DNA of 64,000 bases from Scatacola_A faecigallinarum (GTDB taxonomy: Bacteria; Pseudomonadota; Alphaproteobacteria; RF32; CAG-239). Location of the stretch: NCBI GenBank assembly GCA_018713605.1, contig DVOM01000009.1, positions 23,505 to 87,504 on the forward strand. The letters are read 5' to 3'. Of the stretch, positions 1 to 7,807 are shown piece by piece. The notes beneath the pieces were generated by a model. The model ran no database searches and had not been told where the DNA came from. It was given only the letters and a program-made list of their open reading frames with translations. The first letter of the stretch is position 1. Each line of letters starts with the position of its first letter. The translations under genes and the position numbers were made by a program.

Positions 1-543
1 GATGACATCCGCCATAATCGGGTCAAGTCCCGTGGTCGGTTCGTCAAAAAAGATGATTTCCGGTTTGGTGGCAATCGCCCGGGCCAGACTGACGCGTTTC
101 TGCATACCGCCGGAAAGTTCGCTCGGCGACAAATCGGCCACGTCGGGAGCCAGACCGACCTGCCGCAAGACACGGACAGCTTCGTTTTTGGCGTCTTTAC
201 GGTTCCATTTCTGATTTTCAATCAGGCCAAAGGCCACATTTTCCCAGACGCTCAGACTGTCAAACAGCGCACCGCCCTGAAACAGCATGCCCATTTTGGC
301 ATGCATGGCATCACGGACGGTTTCGTCGGCGCCGTTAATTTCAACGCCGTCGACTTTAATGGATCCTTCATCCGGATTAAGCAGCCCCTGAATACATTTA
401 ATCAAAACCGATTTGCCGGTTCCGGAACCGCCGATGACAACCAGAGATTCGCCTTTTTTGATTTCGATATCCACGCCGTCGAGAACAACTTTTTTGCCAA
501 AAGCCTTATGCAGATTTTTTACCTGAATTTTATATTCGCTCAT
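1..543 (-). CDS. mlaF: MlaF-type ABC transporter ATPase (partial, runs off window start)
   Basis: ATP-binding subunit of the MlaFEDB complex, which moves phospholipids between inner and outer membranes. The 181 visible residues begin at an ATG at 543 and read MSEYKIQVKNLHKAFG. They contain a Walker A (GGSGTGKS, about residues 38-45), the ABC signature LSGGMQKR and a Walker B followed by Glu (IIFFDEP). TTGLDP after Walker B and the signature form are typical of the MlaF/Ttg2A subfamily. The 3' end lies beyond base 1. It sits 20 bases downstream of mlaE on the same strand, so the two form one transcript. An mlaD-like substrate-binding gene is expected next, outside the window. Family assignment is firm; the substrate is inferred from the family. 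Confidence 0.93.
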   Translation of the reverse strand, partial: MSEYKIQVKNLHKAFGKKVVLDGVDIEIKKGESLVVIGGSGTGKSVLIKCIQGLLNPDEGSIKVDGVEINGADETVRDAMHAKMGMLFQGGALFDSLSVWENVAFGLIENQKWNRKDAKNEAVRVLRQVGLAPDVADLSPSELSGGMQKRVSLARAIATKPEIIFFDEPTTGLDPIMADVI

Positions 544-563
544 TTCTTTTTTCTCCATTCAAG

Positions 564-1355
564 CTATTTTGCAAAAAAGAGTTCGGTAATGATGTAGTTG
601 AAAATCAGAATCAAAATCGAGGCGGAAACCACGGCGTTGGTCGTGGCTTCGCCGACTCCCTGCGCGCCGCCGCGCGACTTATAGCCGTTGTAGCAGCCCA
701 TAATTGCAATGATAAAACCGAAAACGCAGGCTTTGACGACACCGGTTACAATGTCCAGGCTTTCCAGTCCGTTAATCGTTGAATTGATGTAGTTGGCCGG
801 GTTAAAACCAAGTTTATAGACGGCAATGATAAAACCGCCGAAAATGCCGATGACATCGCCGATAAGCACCAGCAGCGGCAAGACCATTATTCCGGCAAGC
901 ACGCGCGGCGCAACCAGATATTTGAACGGATTGGTTGAAAGCGTTACCAGCGCGTCAATCTGTTCGGTGACGCGCATGGTTCCGATTTCGGCCGCCATGG
1001 CTGCACCGATGCGTCCGGCGACCATCAGGCCGGAAAAGACCGGCGCCAGTTCGCGGGTAACGGAAATCAGCACGACAGAAGCAACAGCACTTTCCGCACC
1101 GTAACTGGAAAAACCGGAATAGGTTTGCAACGCAATGACCATACCGGCAAAAATCGTCGTTAAAGCAACGACCGGCAGCGAATAAAAACCGATGTCTATC
1201 ATTTGTTTGCCAAGCAGCTTAAGATAAAACGGCGGCGTTACGCTGTTGTAGACCGATTTGGCAATAAAGAGCGACAATTCGCCCAGACCGGAAACAAACC
1301 GCACCAGCGGCTTGCCCAGTTTTCTGAAAAAGTTTTCGATATAATTTCCCGACAT
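564..1355 (-). CDS. mlaE: MlaE-type lipid ABC transporter permease
   Basis: Inner-membrane permease of the Mla phospholipid transport system, 263 residues, the usual length for MlaE/YrbE. It starts with a short amphipathic N-terminus (MSGNYIENFFRK) and then shows about five hydrophobic segments. The family hallmark is the conserved stretch around AAEIGTMRVTEQIDAL (about residues 120-135), which forms the coupling helix contacting the ATPase. It is co-directional with mlaF (20 bases downstream) and 61 bases downstream of hprK. In alphaproteobacteria this permease is commonly followed by mlaF and mlaD. Nothing unusual is seen in the sequence. Confidence 0.95.
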   Translation of the reverse strand: MSGNYIENFFRKLGKPLVRFVSGLGELSLFIAKSVYNSVTPPFYLKLLGKQMIDIGFYSLPVVALTTIFAGMVIALQTYSGFSSYGAESAVASVVLISVTRELAPVFSGLMVAGRIGAAMAAEIGTMRVTEQIDALVTLSTNPFKYLVAPRVLAGIMVLPLLVLIGDVIGIFGGFIIAVYKLGFNPANYINSTINGLESLDIVTGVVKACVFGFIIAIMGCYNGYKSRGGAQGVGEATTNAVVSASILILIFNYIITELFFAK

Positions 1356-1416
1356 GGCTGTTTCTTTCGCTGAATTAAACCTTTAATCTGCGCGTATTTT
1401 AGGGCAAGAGCGCCAA

Positions 1417-1839
1417 TTAATCAAGAAGACTATCCATTTTTATAACAATCTTGTCCGCGGCCGAACTTTCAAAAGCCCAGAGCCGAACTTTCGGCAGCGA
1501 AACATCTTCAAGTTCCGCAAAGACCGCGGCAGGCAGACGTTCGACAGCCTGCGGCGAATCGACCAGTTCGACCAGCAGAACCGCCGTTCCTTCCCGGTCA
1601 AAAGGAACTTTCTGAATGCCTATTCCCCTTACCTCAAGCAATCCGGCAATGTTATCGGGAGCGGAAACCCTCAGAAAACCGTCTTCTGCCCGAATATCCG
1701 TACGGTCGTCGGCAATGAGCCGGGCGCCGTGGCGGACAATCAGCCGAAGCGCCAAATCGGATTTTCCCGAAGCGGAAGGACCGGTTAACAAAACCGCGCG
1801 GCCTTTATAATTGACGGCTGTGGCGTAAATGTTCGGCAT
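1417..1839 (-). CDS. hprK: Short HPr kinase/phosphorylase (HprK C-terminal domain only)
   Basis: Single-domain alphaproteobacterial HprK of 140 residues, lacking the N-terminal domain found in Firmicutes. It shows a P-loop (GPSASGKSD, about residues 20-28) and the HprK signature LLEVRGIG (about residues 67-74), with an acidic DD pair in between. In this class the enzyme phosphorylates a regulatory serine of HPr/NPr in the nitrogen-type PTS rather than controlling classical sugar uptake. Its ATG overlaps the stop of tsaE by one base (TAATG), indicating translational coupling. Other PTS components (HPr, EIIA) are not in the window, so the partner is inferred from the family. Confidence 0.88.
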   Translation of the reverse strand: MPNIYATAVNYKGRAVLLTGPSASGKSDLALRLIVRHGARLIADDRTDIRAEDGFLRVSAPDNIAGLLEVRGIGIQKVPFDREGTAVLLVELVDSPQAVERLPAAVFAELEDVSLPKVRLWAFESSAADKIVIKMDSLLD

Positions 1840-2300
1840 TATCGGAGTTCCAGTTTCCGCAGACGGGAAAGCTTTTCGGCCGACGCGGAAGATATGGTTA
1901 TTCTGCGGCCGAAAGCATCCGGGGTTATGGTCAGTTTAAAACAGTTTTCAGGCAGCCAGCCGGCCATTTTCTCCGGCCATTCAATCAGACAGACGCCTCC
2001 GTAAAGCGCTTCTTCCATACCAAGTTCAAAGATTTCTTCCGGGGCCTTGAGCCTATACAGGTCGAAATGGTAAATTTCAAAATCAGGCGCCTCGTAACTC
2101 TGTACCAATGTAAACGTCGGACTGGGCACTTCTTCAGCGGCCGTCAGGCTCTGAACGAAACCGCGGGCAAAAACGCTTTTACCCATTCCCAAAGTTCCGA
2201 ACAAGGCAAAGGTATCGCCGACTTTGGCAATCTGCGACAGCTTTTGCGCAAAAGCGACGGTTTCATCCTCATTGCGGCAAATGACCGAGATTTCTTCCAT
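1839..2300 (-). CDS. tsaE: tRNA t6A biosynthesis ATPase TsaE
   Basis: P-loop ATPase that cycles the TsaB-TsaD complex during N6-threonylcarbamoyladenosine synthesis on tRNA position 37. It has 153 residues, the family's usual size. The Walker A is FGTLGMGKSVFARG (about residues 34-47), followed by the switch-like SPTFTLVQSY and the DLYRL segment diagnostic of YjeE/TsaE. Partners TsaB (28,737-29,402) and TsaD (41,921-42,997) are also in this window but in separate operons. It lies 9 bases downstream of the nuclease gene and overlaps hprK by one base, so it is part of a leftward operon. Confidence 0.95.
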   Translation of the reverse strand: MEEISVICRNEDETVAFAQKLSQIAKVGDTFALFGTLGMGKSVFARGFVQSLTAAEEVPSPTFTLVQSYEAPDFEIYHFDLYRLKAPEEIFELGMEEALYGGVCLIEWPEKMAGWLPENCFKLTITPDAFGRRITISSASAEKLSRLRKLELR

Positions 2301-2308
2301 GGAGACTC

Positions 2309-3292
2309 CTATAAGTCAAGTATGCCCTTTTTGCGGCTTTTCGGTTTGATGACTTTGATTTTGGGCTTTTTGCCTTGCATGGCGCGCCAATCCCAGGGCA
2401 TATAGAAGGTTCCCTGCCAGAGACCGCGTTTGTTCATCTGCGCCTGACGTTCGTAAGGAACATAAATGTCCGTATATTTCTGATAAGCAACCGCCCAGCC
2501 GGCATTGACCAGAGCCGCGCCAAGGTCATACTGGCCGAGAGAACAGGTACCGACCATGTTTCCCTTTGCATCCCGCTGCATGACATGACATTCAAGTTCA
2601 TTGGTGGTAATCCAGTTTTTCAGCCACAATGCGGCTTCCCGGCCGCAATTGTAAGACCGTCCCTGCCGGTCGGCACAGGTTTGATTGGCTTCCGGCGCGT
2701 CAATGCCATACAGTTTGAAATAACTGCCCCGAATCTCAAGCGTGTCACCGTTGATAACGCGGGCTGCGCCGTATATGGCCGGAAAATTGTTCGGATTAAA
2801 TGCCGGTGCAGGCTGTTCGCGCTGACCGCCGAACGAGCTTATCAGCTGCTGAAAAGCATTGGGCCTCTGTTCCGCCTGAGGCTGAACCTCGGCCTGAGAA
2901 CCGATGTCGGAAGAAAAGTTTTCGTCGATGGCCGGGGCATATTCTTCCTCGACAATCATTATCTGGCCGTTTTGCGGCATTTGCTGCTGCGAATTGGCCT
3001 GCATGCCCAAAAAGCTGCGCAGCGACTGTCCGACGCCGCCAATGCCGTTGTTAAAGCCGCCGATGGCATAAAGAATAAAAGCGATAATCGAAATAACGAC
3101 CAGAAAAGACGGCAGACAGCCCATGGCACGCCAAGCCATTTTTCCGAAAATGTACAGCACCACCAAACCGATAATCAGCCCGATGAAACCGCCGCCCTGC
3201 AACAACAGGCTGCTGCTCTGCGTTCCGCTGCCGCCGATAAAAATCAGGATTAAGGCGCCCAGCCCCAAAAGTGCTTTTTTCAGAAAAACCAT
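2309..3292 (-). CDS. Membrane-anchored thermonuclease (SNase) domain protein
   Basis: 327-residue protein with an N-terminal membrane region and a C-terminal staphylococcal-nuclease-like domain. Hydrophobic segments lie at about residues 5-21, 29-50 and 60-78. A Gln/Pro-rich linker covers about 90-170. The nuclease fold begins near ARVINGDTLEI (about residue 175) and includes the active-site-like YGIDAPE (Asp and Arg/Glu positions) and KRGLW near the end. Family members are Ca-dependent phosphodiesterases cutting DNA or RNA. The topology would place the catalytic domain in the periplasm or cytoplasm depending on orientation, which I cannot settle. A basic tail rich in Lys ends the protein. 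It is followed by tsaE after 8 bases. Confidence 0.8.
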   Translation of the reverse strand: MVFLKKALLGLGALILIFIGGSGTQSSSLLLQGGGFIGLIIGLVVLYIFGKMAWRAMGCLPSFLVVISIIAFILYAIGGFNNGIGGVGQSLRSFLGMQANSQQQMPQNGQIMIVEEEYAPAIDENFSSDIGSQAEVQPQAEQRPNAFQQLISSFGGQREQPAPAFNPNNFPAIYGAARVINGDTLEIRGSYFKLYGIDAPEANQTCADRQGRSYNCGREAALWLKNWITTNELECHVMQRDAKGNMVGTCSLGQYDLGAALVNAGWAVAYQKYTDIYVPYERQAQMNKRGLWQGTFYMPWDWRAMQGKKPKIKVIKPKSRKKGILDL

Positions 3293-3444
3293 GACGTATC
3301 TTTCCTTTATGTTCGTTTTGTATCATTAGAGCACAGGATTAAACTTTTTCCAAGATTTTTTTACTGTGCCCGTTTTAAATACGCTTTATACGCAATTTTT
3401 GAACAGTCTATAAAAAAGCCCTTAAAAAGGAGTAAAGATTACAA

Positions 3445-3471
3445 AAACAAAGCCCCTTTTTTGAGGGGCTT
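3445..3471 (-). terminator. Rho-independent terminator of the FTR-like gene
   Basis: Read leftward, AAGCCCCT and AGGGGCTT pair around a short A-rich loop and are followed by TGTTTTTGT. It lies 6 bases beyond the stop of the leftward gene 3,477-3,719 and would end the parA-parB-FTR transcript. Confidence 0.75.
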
Positions 3472-3476
3472 GGAAA

Positions 3477-3719
3477 TTATTCTGCAGCAATGTTTGCTTT
3501 GGTATAACAATGGCAGTGGCATATGCCGTCACGCTCAATATCCGAGCGGCATAGTTCAGAGATACAATAGCGGGCGCTGTTGTTGCCGTCACAGGGGCAT
3601 CTCTGCCATTCAGCCTCGCCAAACATCCGGGTTTTGGCCCGGGCGACTTTTTCAACATTTTCAGTTGTACAGTATCCTGCCTTTTTGCAGTTTTCGAGCA
3701 TTTTTTCCAAGATAGTCAT
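3477..3719 (-). CDS. Ferredoxin-thioredoxin reductase catalytic-chain-like mini-protein
   Basis: 80-residue cysteine-rich protein. The C-terminal half holds CPC (41-43), C52, C57 and CHCHC (67-71). This resembles the CPC...C...CHC pattern that binds the [4Fe-4S] cluster and forms the redox disulfide in the catalytic subunit of ferredoxin-thioredoxin reductase. Stand-alone FTR-like proteins occur in anaerobes and archaea. The spacing between cysteines differs slightly from the chloroplast enzyme, so function (thioredoxin reduction from ferredoxin) is inferred. The gene sits 14 bases downstream of parB and ends at a clear terminator. No ferredoxin or thioredoxin gene is adjacent. An alternative is a small iron-sulfur or zinc protein of unknown role. 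Confidence 0.55.
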   Translation of the reverse strand: MTILEKMLENCKKAGYCTTENVEKVARAKTRMFGEAEWQRCPCDGNNSARYCISELCRSDIERDGICHCHCYTKANIAAE

Positions 3720-3733
3720 TTTCTTTTATCCGT

Positions 3734-4762
3734 TCAGTCAATTATTTTCATCGTAAACTTTTCATTTCCGACCGGGGCTGCTTCTACAGGAGCCGCAGCC
3801 GAAACAACGGAAGTTTTACGCTTTTGTTCAAGAATGTCAATAATCATATCCAATTCGGCAGCCGAGGCATATTGCAAAACAACCTTGCCGCCCCCCTGCT
3901 TGCTTGGCGATATTTTAATCCGCAGGCCGAGGTTTTTGTTCAAATCTTTTTCAATTTCGACAATATCCTCGTCTTTGGCTTTTTTGGGTTCTTTGACTTC
4001 CGGATTTTTCTGTTTGGCGACCAGTTCTTCAACCTGCCGAACATTCAAATCTTTGGCAACAATCTGTTTGGCCAGAGTTTCGGCGTTGTCCAAGCCGACC
4101 AAAGCGCGGGCATGACCGGCCGACAATGTTCCTTCACGTACCAGATCTTTAACGGGATCGGGAAGATTCAGAAGGCGCAGCGTATTGGCCACATGACTGC
4201 GCGATTTGCCGACAATTTGTGCCAAAGCTTCCTGCGTATGCGAAAACTCATCTATCAGACGCTGAAAACCTTCCGCCTCCTCAATTGCAGAGAGGTTCTC
4301 ACGCAGCAGGTTTTCAACCAGAGCAACTTCAAGAACTTCCTTATCATCCATGTCTTTGACGATAATCGGCACCGTTTGCAATCCGGCAAGTTTGGACGCG
4401 CGCCAGCGGCGCTCGCCGGCAATGATTTCAAACCGGCCGTTTTTCTTGCGAACCAAAAGCGGTTGCAATACGCCTTTTTCCTTAACGGATTCAACCAACG
4501 CATTCAGAGCCTCTTCGTCAAAATCCTTACGCGGCTGAAACGGGCTCGGAAAAAGCAGATTTACATCTACCCTGTCGTCCGGGGTCTGTGCAGGCTGTGT
4601 CGACGTATCGTTCAGAGCTTCGTCTATATTGAACTCGGCGTCGCCAAGCAACGCTCCCAACCCCCGGCCAAGACTTTTTCGTTTGCCGCCATGAGTGTGT
4701 TCTTCCGGTTTGCCGGCGTCGCCCAATATATCCAAATCGTCAAGCTTCTCGTTTTCTAACAT
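3734..4762 (-). CDS. parB: Chromosome partitioning protein ParB
   Basis: CTP-dependent DNA clamp that loads at parS and organises the origin region for segregation by ParA. I choose the ATG at 4,762 (342 residues): it follows AAGGA with good spacing and overlaps parA by 7 bases; the frame stays open upstream. The N-terminal ParA-activating motif (KSLGRGLGALL) is present. The ParB/Srx nucleotide-binding domain has the CTP-contact motifs GERRWRA and ENLLREN. A helix-turn-helix region follows (QEALAQIVGKSRSHVANTL). The C-terminus has a dimerisation helix plus an Ala/Pro-rich tail of about 28 residues ending in KFTMKIID. Its cognate parS sites lie at 6,124, 8,726 and 12,430. Confidence 0.96.
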   Translation of the reverse strand: MLENEKLDDLDILGDAGKPEEHTHGGKRKSLGRGLGALLGDAEFNIDEALNDTSTQPAQTPDDRVDVNLLFPSPFQPRKDFDEEALNALVESVKEKGVLQPLLVRKKNGRFEIIAGERRWRASKLAGLQTVPIIVKDMDDKEVLEVALVENLLRENLSAIEEAEGFQRLIDEFSHTQEALAQIVGKSRSHVANTLRLLNLPDPVKDLVREGTLSAGHARALVGLDNAETLAKQIVAKDLNVRQVEELVAKQKNPEVKEPKKAKDEDIVEIEKDLNKNLGLRIKISPSKQGGGKVVLQYASAAELDMIIDILEQKRKTSVVSAAAPVEAAPVGNEKFTMKIID

Positions 4763-5535
4763 GCCAATAATTCCTTTTCTCTCTTCAATACTTCGCCGGT
4801 AAGACTGATATAAGCCTGCGAACCCGGACATCTGAAATCGTAAATCAAAACCGGTTTACCGTGCGAAGGCGCTTCCGATACGCGTACGTTCCGCGGTATG
4901 ACTGTCTGATATACTTTTTTACCGAAGAAATTGCGGACATCGTCTTCAACCATTTGCGACAGATTATTACGTTTGTCATACATGGTAAGAACCACGCCCT
5001 GCAATTCCAGTTTCGGATTAAATTTCCTCTTTATCTGATTGATGTTGCGGATAAGGTCGGTAATACCTTCCAAAGCCAGAAATTCACATTGCAGCGGCAC
5101 AATAACGGCATCGGCGGCAACGAGCGCGTTAATCGTAACCAGACTTAACGATGGCGGACAGTCTATCAAAATATAATCATAATTGACAACATCACGACCC
5201 AAAGCATTGCGCAACGCAAATTCGCGATGTTCCATATCAACCAGCTCAACTTCCGCACCGGCAAGATCCGGCGACGAAGGCACAAGCGAAAAATTTGGTA
5301 TCTCCGTCCAGACAACAGCTTCATTAATTCTTTTTTCGCCGAGCAGCACCTCATAAGAAGAGGGCATGCGTCCGCTTTTGTTGACACCCATAGAAGTTGT
5401 GGCATTGCCCTGAGGATCGAGGTCGACAACCAATACTTTTTTGCCGGCAGCAGCCATGGCAGTTGCGACATTAACCGTGGTCGTGGTTTTGCCCACGCCG
5501 CCTTTACGATTGGCAATAGCGATAATTCTCGGCAT
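4756..5535 (-). CDS. parA: Chromosome partitioning ATPase ParA (Soj)
   Basis: ParA/MinD-superfamily ATPase of 259 residues that binds DNA non-specifically in the ATP state and pulls ParB-parS complexes. It begins MPRIIAIANRKGGVGKTT, giving a deviant Walker A (KGGVGKTT) near residues 11-18. The Walker A' region (VVDLDPQGN) and Walker B (YILIDCPPS) are intact. The start is immediately downstream of rsmG (adjacent bases) and the end overlaps parB, so rsmG-parA-parB form the canonical operon found close to replication origins. Confidence 0.97.
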   Translation of the reverse strand: MPRIIAIANRKGGVGKTTTTVNVATAMAAAGKKVLVVDLDPQGNATTSMGVNKSGRMPSSYEVLLGEKRINEAVVWTEIPNFSLVPSSPDLAGAEVELVDMEHREFALRNALGRDVVNYDYILIDCPPSLSLVTINALVAADAVIVPLQCEFLALEGITDLIRNINQIKRKFNPKLELQGVVLTMYDKRNNLSQMVEDDVRNFFGKKVYQTVIPRNVRVSEAPSHGKPVLIYDFRCPGSQAYISLTGEVLKREKELLAC

Positions 5536-6165
5536 TTATCTGACTCCTTTAAGCTTTTTTATTTTGGTAATGACTAAGACAACCCCTTCTTCGCTGACTT
5601 CGCTCGGAACAATCCGACAGTCAAACGACCATTCTTTGCGGGCTTCGGAAATTTCTTCGGAATATTTTTTACCTTTGGGAAAAATACTAACGGTTTGCGG
5701 ACCGGCAAACCTGCAGGCATATTTTAAAAGTTCTTTCAAAGAACACATGGCACGCGACGTGATAACATCGGCCGCCATTGTCTCAATGTTTTCGATACGA
5801 TCATTAACTATCTCAACATTCTTCAGGCCGGCAATTTTTCTTACCTCATTTAAATACAGTGTTTTTTTACCAATGCTTTCAACAAGACGAAAATTTAAAT
5901 ACGGTGTTTTTTCAGCAGCCATTATAGCCAGCACCATTCCCGGGAACCCAGCGCCAGAGCCAAAATCAACCAACGTCCGGGCACCATCGGGAATAAGTTT
6001 AAACAACTGAGCAGAATCAAGAAAATGACGTTCCCAGGCATGTTCAAGCGAAGCATTGCTAACCAGATTAAATCTCTTTTGCCACTCATGAAGAGATTTT
6101 TCGTAAGCTTTTAAACGTTCGAATGTTTCACGTGAAACACTATATTTGTCCATAAAATTTTTCAT
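5536..6165 (-). CDS. rsmG: 16S rRNA (guanine-N7) methyltransferase RsmG
   Basis: SAM-dependent methyltransferase modifying G527 (E. coli numbering) of 16S rRNA, 209 residues. The SAM-binding glycine motif is VDFGSGAGFPG (about residues 66-76), the hallmark of RsmG/GidB, and TSRAMCSLKELL matches the family's central region. The N-terminus contains VSRETFERL, whose codons form a perfect parS site (see separate entry). It heads the rsmG-parA-parB cluster. Upstream lies a very A+T-rich 146-base gap that probably holds its promoter, but I see no convincing consensus pair there. Confidence 0.95.
   Translation of the reverse strand: MKNFMDKYSVSRETFERLKAYEKSLHEWQKRFNLVSNASLEHAWERHFLDSAQLFKLIPDGARTLVDFGSGAGFPGMVLAIMAAEKTPYLNFRLVESIGKKTLYLNEVRKIAGLKNVEIVNDRIENIETMAADVITSRAMCSLKELLKYACRFAGPQTVSIFPKGKKYSEEISEARKEWSFDCRIVPSEVSEEGVVLVITKIKKLKGVR
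6124..6139. promoter_or_regulatory. parS site inside rsmG (perfect 16-mer)
   Basis: TGTTTCACGTGAAACA, identical to the widely conserved chromosomal parS palindrome bound by ParB. It lies in the 5' end of rsmG and is read in frame as V-S-R-E-T. It is about 0.6 kb upstream of parA and about 14 kb from the proposed oriC. Confidence 0.95.
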
Positions 6166-6311
6166 AAATTATTTATATAATTTTTTAAATAAATTTAAAA
6201 CCCCATTTCGGCAGTTATAAACATAAAAAAAATACATATTTGAAAACGACTCTTAAAACAAAGAGTTAGACAGCGTTTCTTGAATCTTAATTTTATGGTT
6301 TTGTGTAAAAC

Positions 6312-7133
6312 TTATTTATTCAAGCGCCAACGATTCGTATAGTTAAGTTCAGTCAAAAGTTTTTCAGCCCGGTCAAAATGCTGCGCAAGCATTGCCGTCG
6401 AATGAGCGTCGTCACTGATAACGACCGGAACATTACGTTTTGACAATTCTGCAAGCATCCAGGTATGCGGGTGTTGTTCGCCGGCCTTATTCCAACCACT
6501 GGTATTGAGTTCATAGGGCAGTTTGGTTTCTGATAAGGTTTCAATTACCCGCCATTTATATTCGTCCCATTCGGGTTCCAACCCCATGCCGAAAATTTTA
6601 ATTACATCAAGGTGGGCAATAAAATTGAAATATCCGCTTTTTATCGATTCGATGACATTAAGCCAATAGTTTTTGATACCTTCGCGTTTGGTTTCCTCAT
6701 CAACATAAACCGGTTTGCGAACCATTTCATATATATTTTGAACCCATCCGGCATCATCATTTAATAAACAATGCGTTGAACCTATCAGATAATCAACATC
6801 CAAACGTTTGCGAAGCTTTTCAAAACTGCGGCGCCATTCGGCAGATTTAAAATAATCAACTTCAAAACCGACATAAACTTTAATTTTATATTTTTGGGCC
6901 GCTGTCCTTATCTCATCTATAGTCTTTAAATACACCGTTTCGGCTATTTTAAAGTCATCAAAGAACTGCGGGGTAAATCGACTGATACCCTTTTTACAAA
7001 TTAAATGATTGGAAATTCCAAGTTCCGTATAGCCGGCGGCTTCAGCCGCAGCAATCATTTCCGCCGCAGAATTGTGGCCGTCATAAACACCGAAACTGTT
7101 CGTATGGGTATGATAAGAAAATTTCTGCATCAT
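6312..7133 (-). CDS. PHP-domain histidinol-phosphatase-like hydrolase
   Basis: 273-residue metal-dependent phosphoesterase of the PHP superfamily. The first motif HTHT is at about residues 8-11. Further metal-ligand candidates are GISNH (about 40), GFEVDYF (about 105), STHCLL, AHLDVIK and SDDAH near the C-terminus. The overall order matches HisK-type histidinol phosphatases, which dephosphorylate L-histidinol phosphate in histidine synthesis. No other his genes are in the window, so a different small phosphorylated substrate is possible. The start at 7,133 overlaps the stop of the HD gene in an ATGA arrangement, implying coupling. Confidence 0.75.
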   Translation of the reverse strand: MMQKFSYHTHTNSFGVYDGHNSAAEMIAAAEAAGYTELGISNHLICKKGISRFTPQFFDDFKIAETVYLKTIDEIRTAAQKYKIKVYVGFEVDYFKSAEWRRSFEKLRKRLDVDYLIGSTHCLLNDDAGWVQNIYEMVRKPVYVDEETKREGIKNYWLNVIESIKSGYFNFIAHLDVIKIFGMGLEPEWDEYKWRVIETLSETKLPYELNTSGWNKAGEQHPHTWMLAELSKRNVPVVISDDAHSTAMLAQHFDRAEKLLTELNYTNRWRLNK

Positions 7134-7750
7134 GCAAGACCTATGATTTTATAAACATCTTCGCCGCAGCGGCGATCCAGATAATTTTTCAGGAACTGGC
7201 CGTCCTTAATCAATTTGTCGACAATTGCGTCCGACAAATGATAACGCCGTCCGATAGCCTGGGCGCGCTCGGCAAAAGGTATCATCGTAAAGCCTTCAAA
7301 AAGCCTGTCGGTAAACTGCACAAGACGGTCGTAATCGTCATATTCCAGAGCAGAAAGCAAAGATTGGCAGATGTCCAGATCCTTTTTTGGATAGGAAGGA
7401 AAATCACAAAAATTTATGTTTTTATCGGCAAAAGTATGCGTTAGACAAATACGGGCAGGCAAACCAAGCCCCATGGCATTCAGTTCCTGAAAACCGACCA
7501 AACCGTGGAAACGGCCGATTTCGCGTTCATTATATTTTTTGCCGTAATCATGAAGCAAACCGCAAATATAAGCTGTCTCCGGATTCATGCCGGACATGCG
7601 GGAAGCTATCTGTCTTGACGCAAAAGCGATTCCCTGGGTATGAAAAATATATTCGTCCTTTATCGGAAAATCAAAATGTTCCTGACGATATTTGATACCG
7701 TCCAGCCAAAGATTGACGGCTTGTTTCATGGAAGGAACATTATTATTCAT
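7130..7750 (-). CDS. HD-domain phosphohydrolase-like protein (copy 1 of tandem pair)
   Basis: 206 residues from the ATG at 7,750, chosen because AGGGAA lies 9 bases upstream and the length then equals that of its neighbour. The HD signature is GLLHDYGK with a preceding His (YIFHTQGIAF) and a following RFHGLVGF and CLTHTF. These are the expected ligands of a metal-binding HD hydrolase. It is homologous over its full length with the next gene (8,425-7,808). Shared features include the MKQA/IKQA start, LLHDYGK, FHGL, LTHTF, DYDRL and KNYFDRRCG/KNYLDRRCG near the end. HD proteins hydrolyse nucleotides or cyclic nucleotides; the substrate here is unknown. Confidence 0.75.
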   Translation of the reverse strand: MNNNVPSMKQAVNLWLDGIKYRQEHFDFPIKDEYIFHTQGIAFASRQIASRMSGMNPETAYICGLLHDYGKKYNEREIGRFHGLVGFQELNAMGLGLPARICLTHTFADKNINFCDFPSYPKKDLDICQSLLSALEYDDYDRLVQFTDRLFEGFTMIPFAERAQAIGRRYHLSDAIVDKLIKDGQFLKNYLDRRCGEDVYKIIGLA

Positions 7751-7807
7751 TACGGTTAATTCCCTGAAAATTTGCAGTTTCAAATTCCATACAAGAAAGC
7801 AGAAACA

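Noticed and set aside
2375..3253. Long antisense frames opposite real genes (here opposite the nuclease gene; also opposite parB, mltA, tsaD, HemY and hydrogenase genes)
   Set aside because: The opposite strand encodes a protein with recognisable motifs and a ribosome site; the antisense frames have neither and reflect codon bias.
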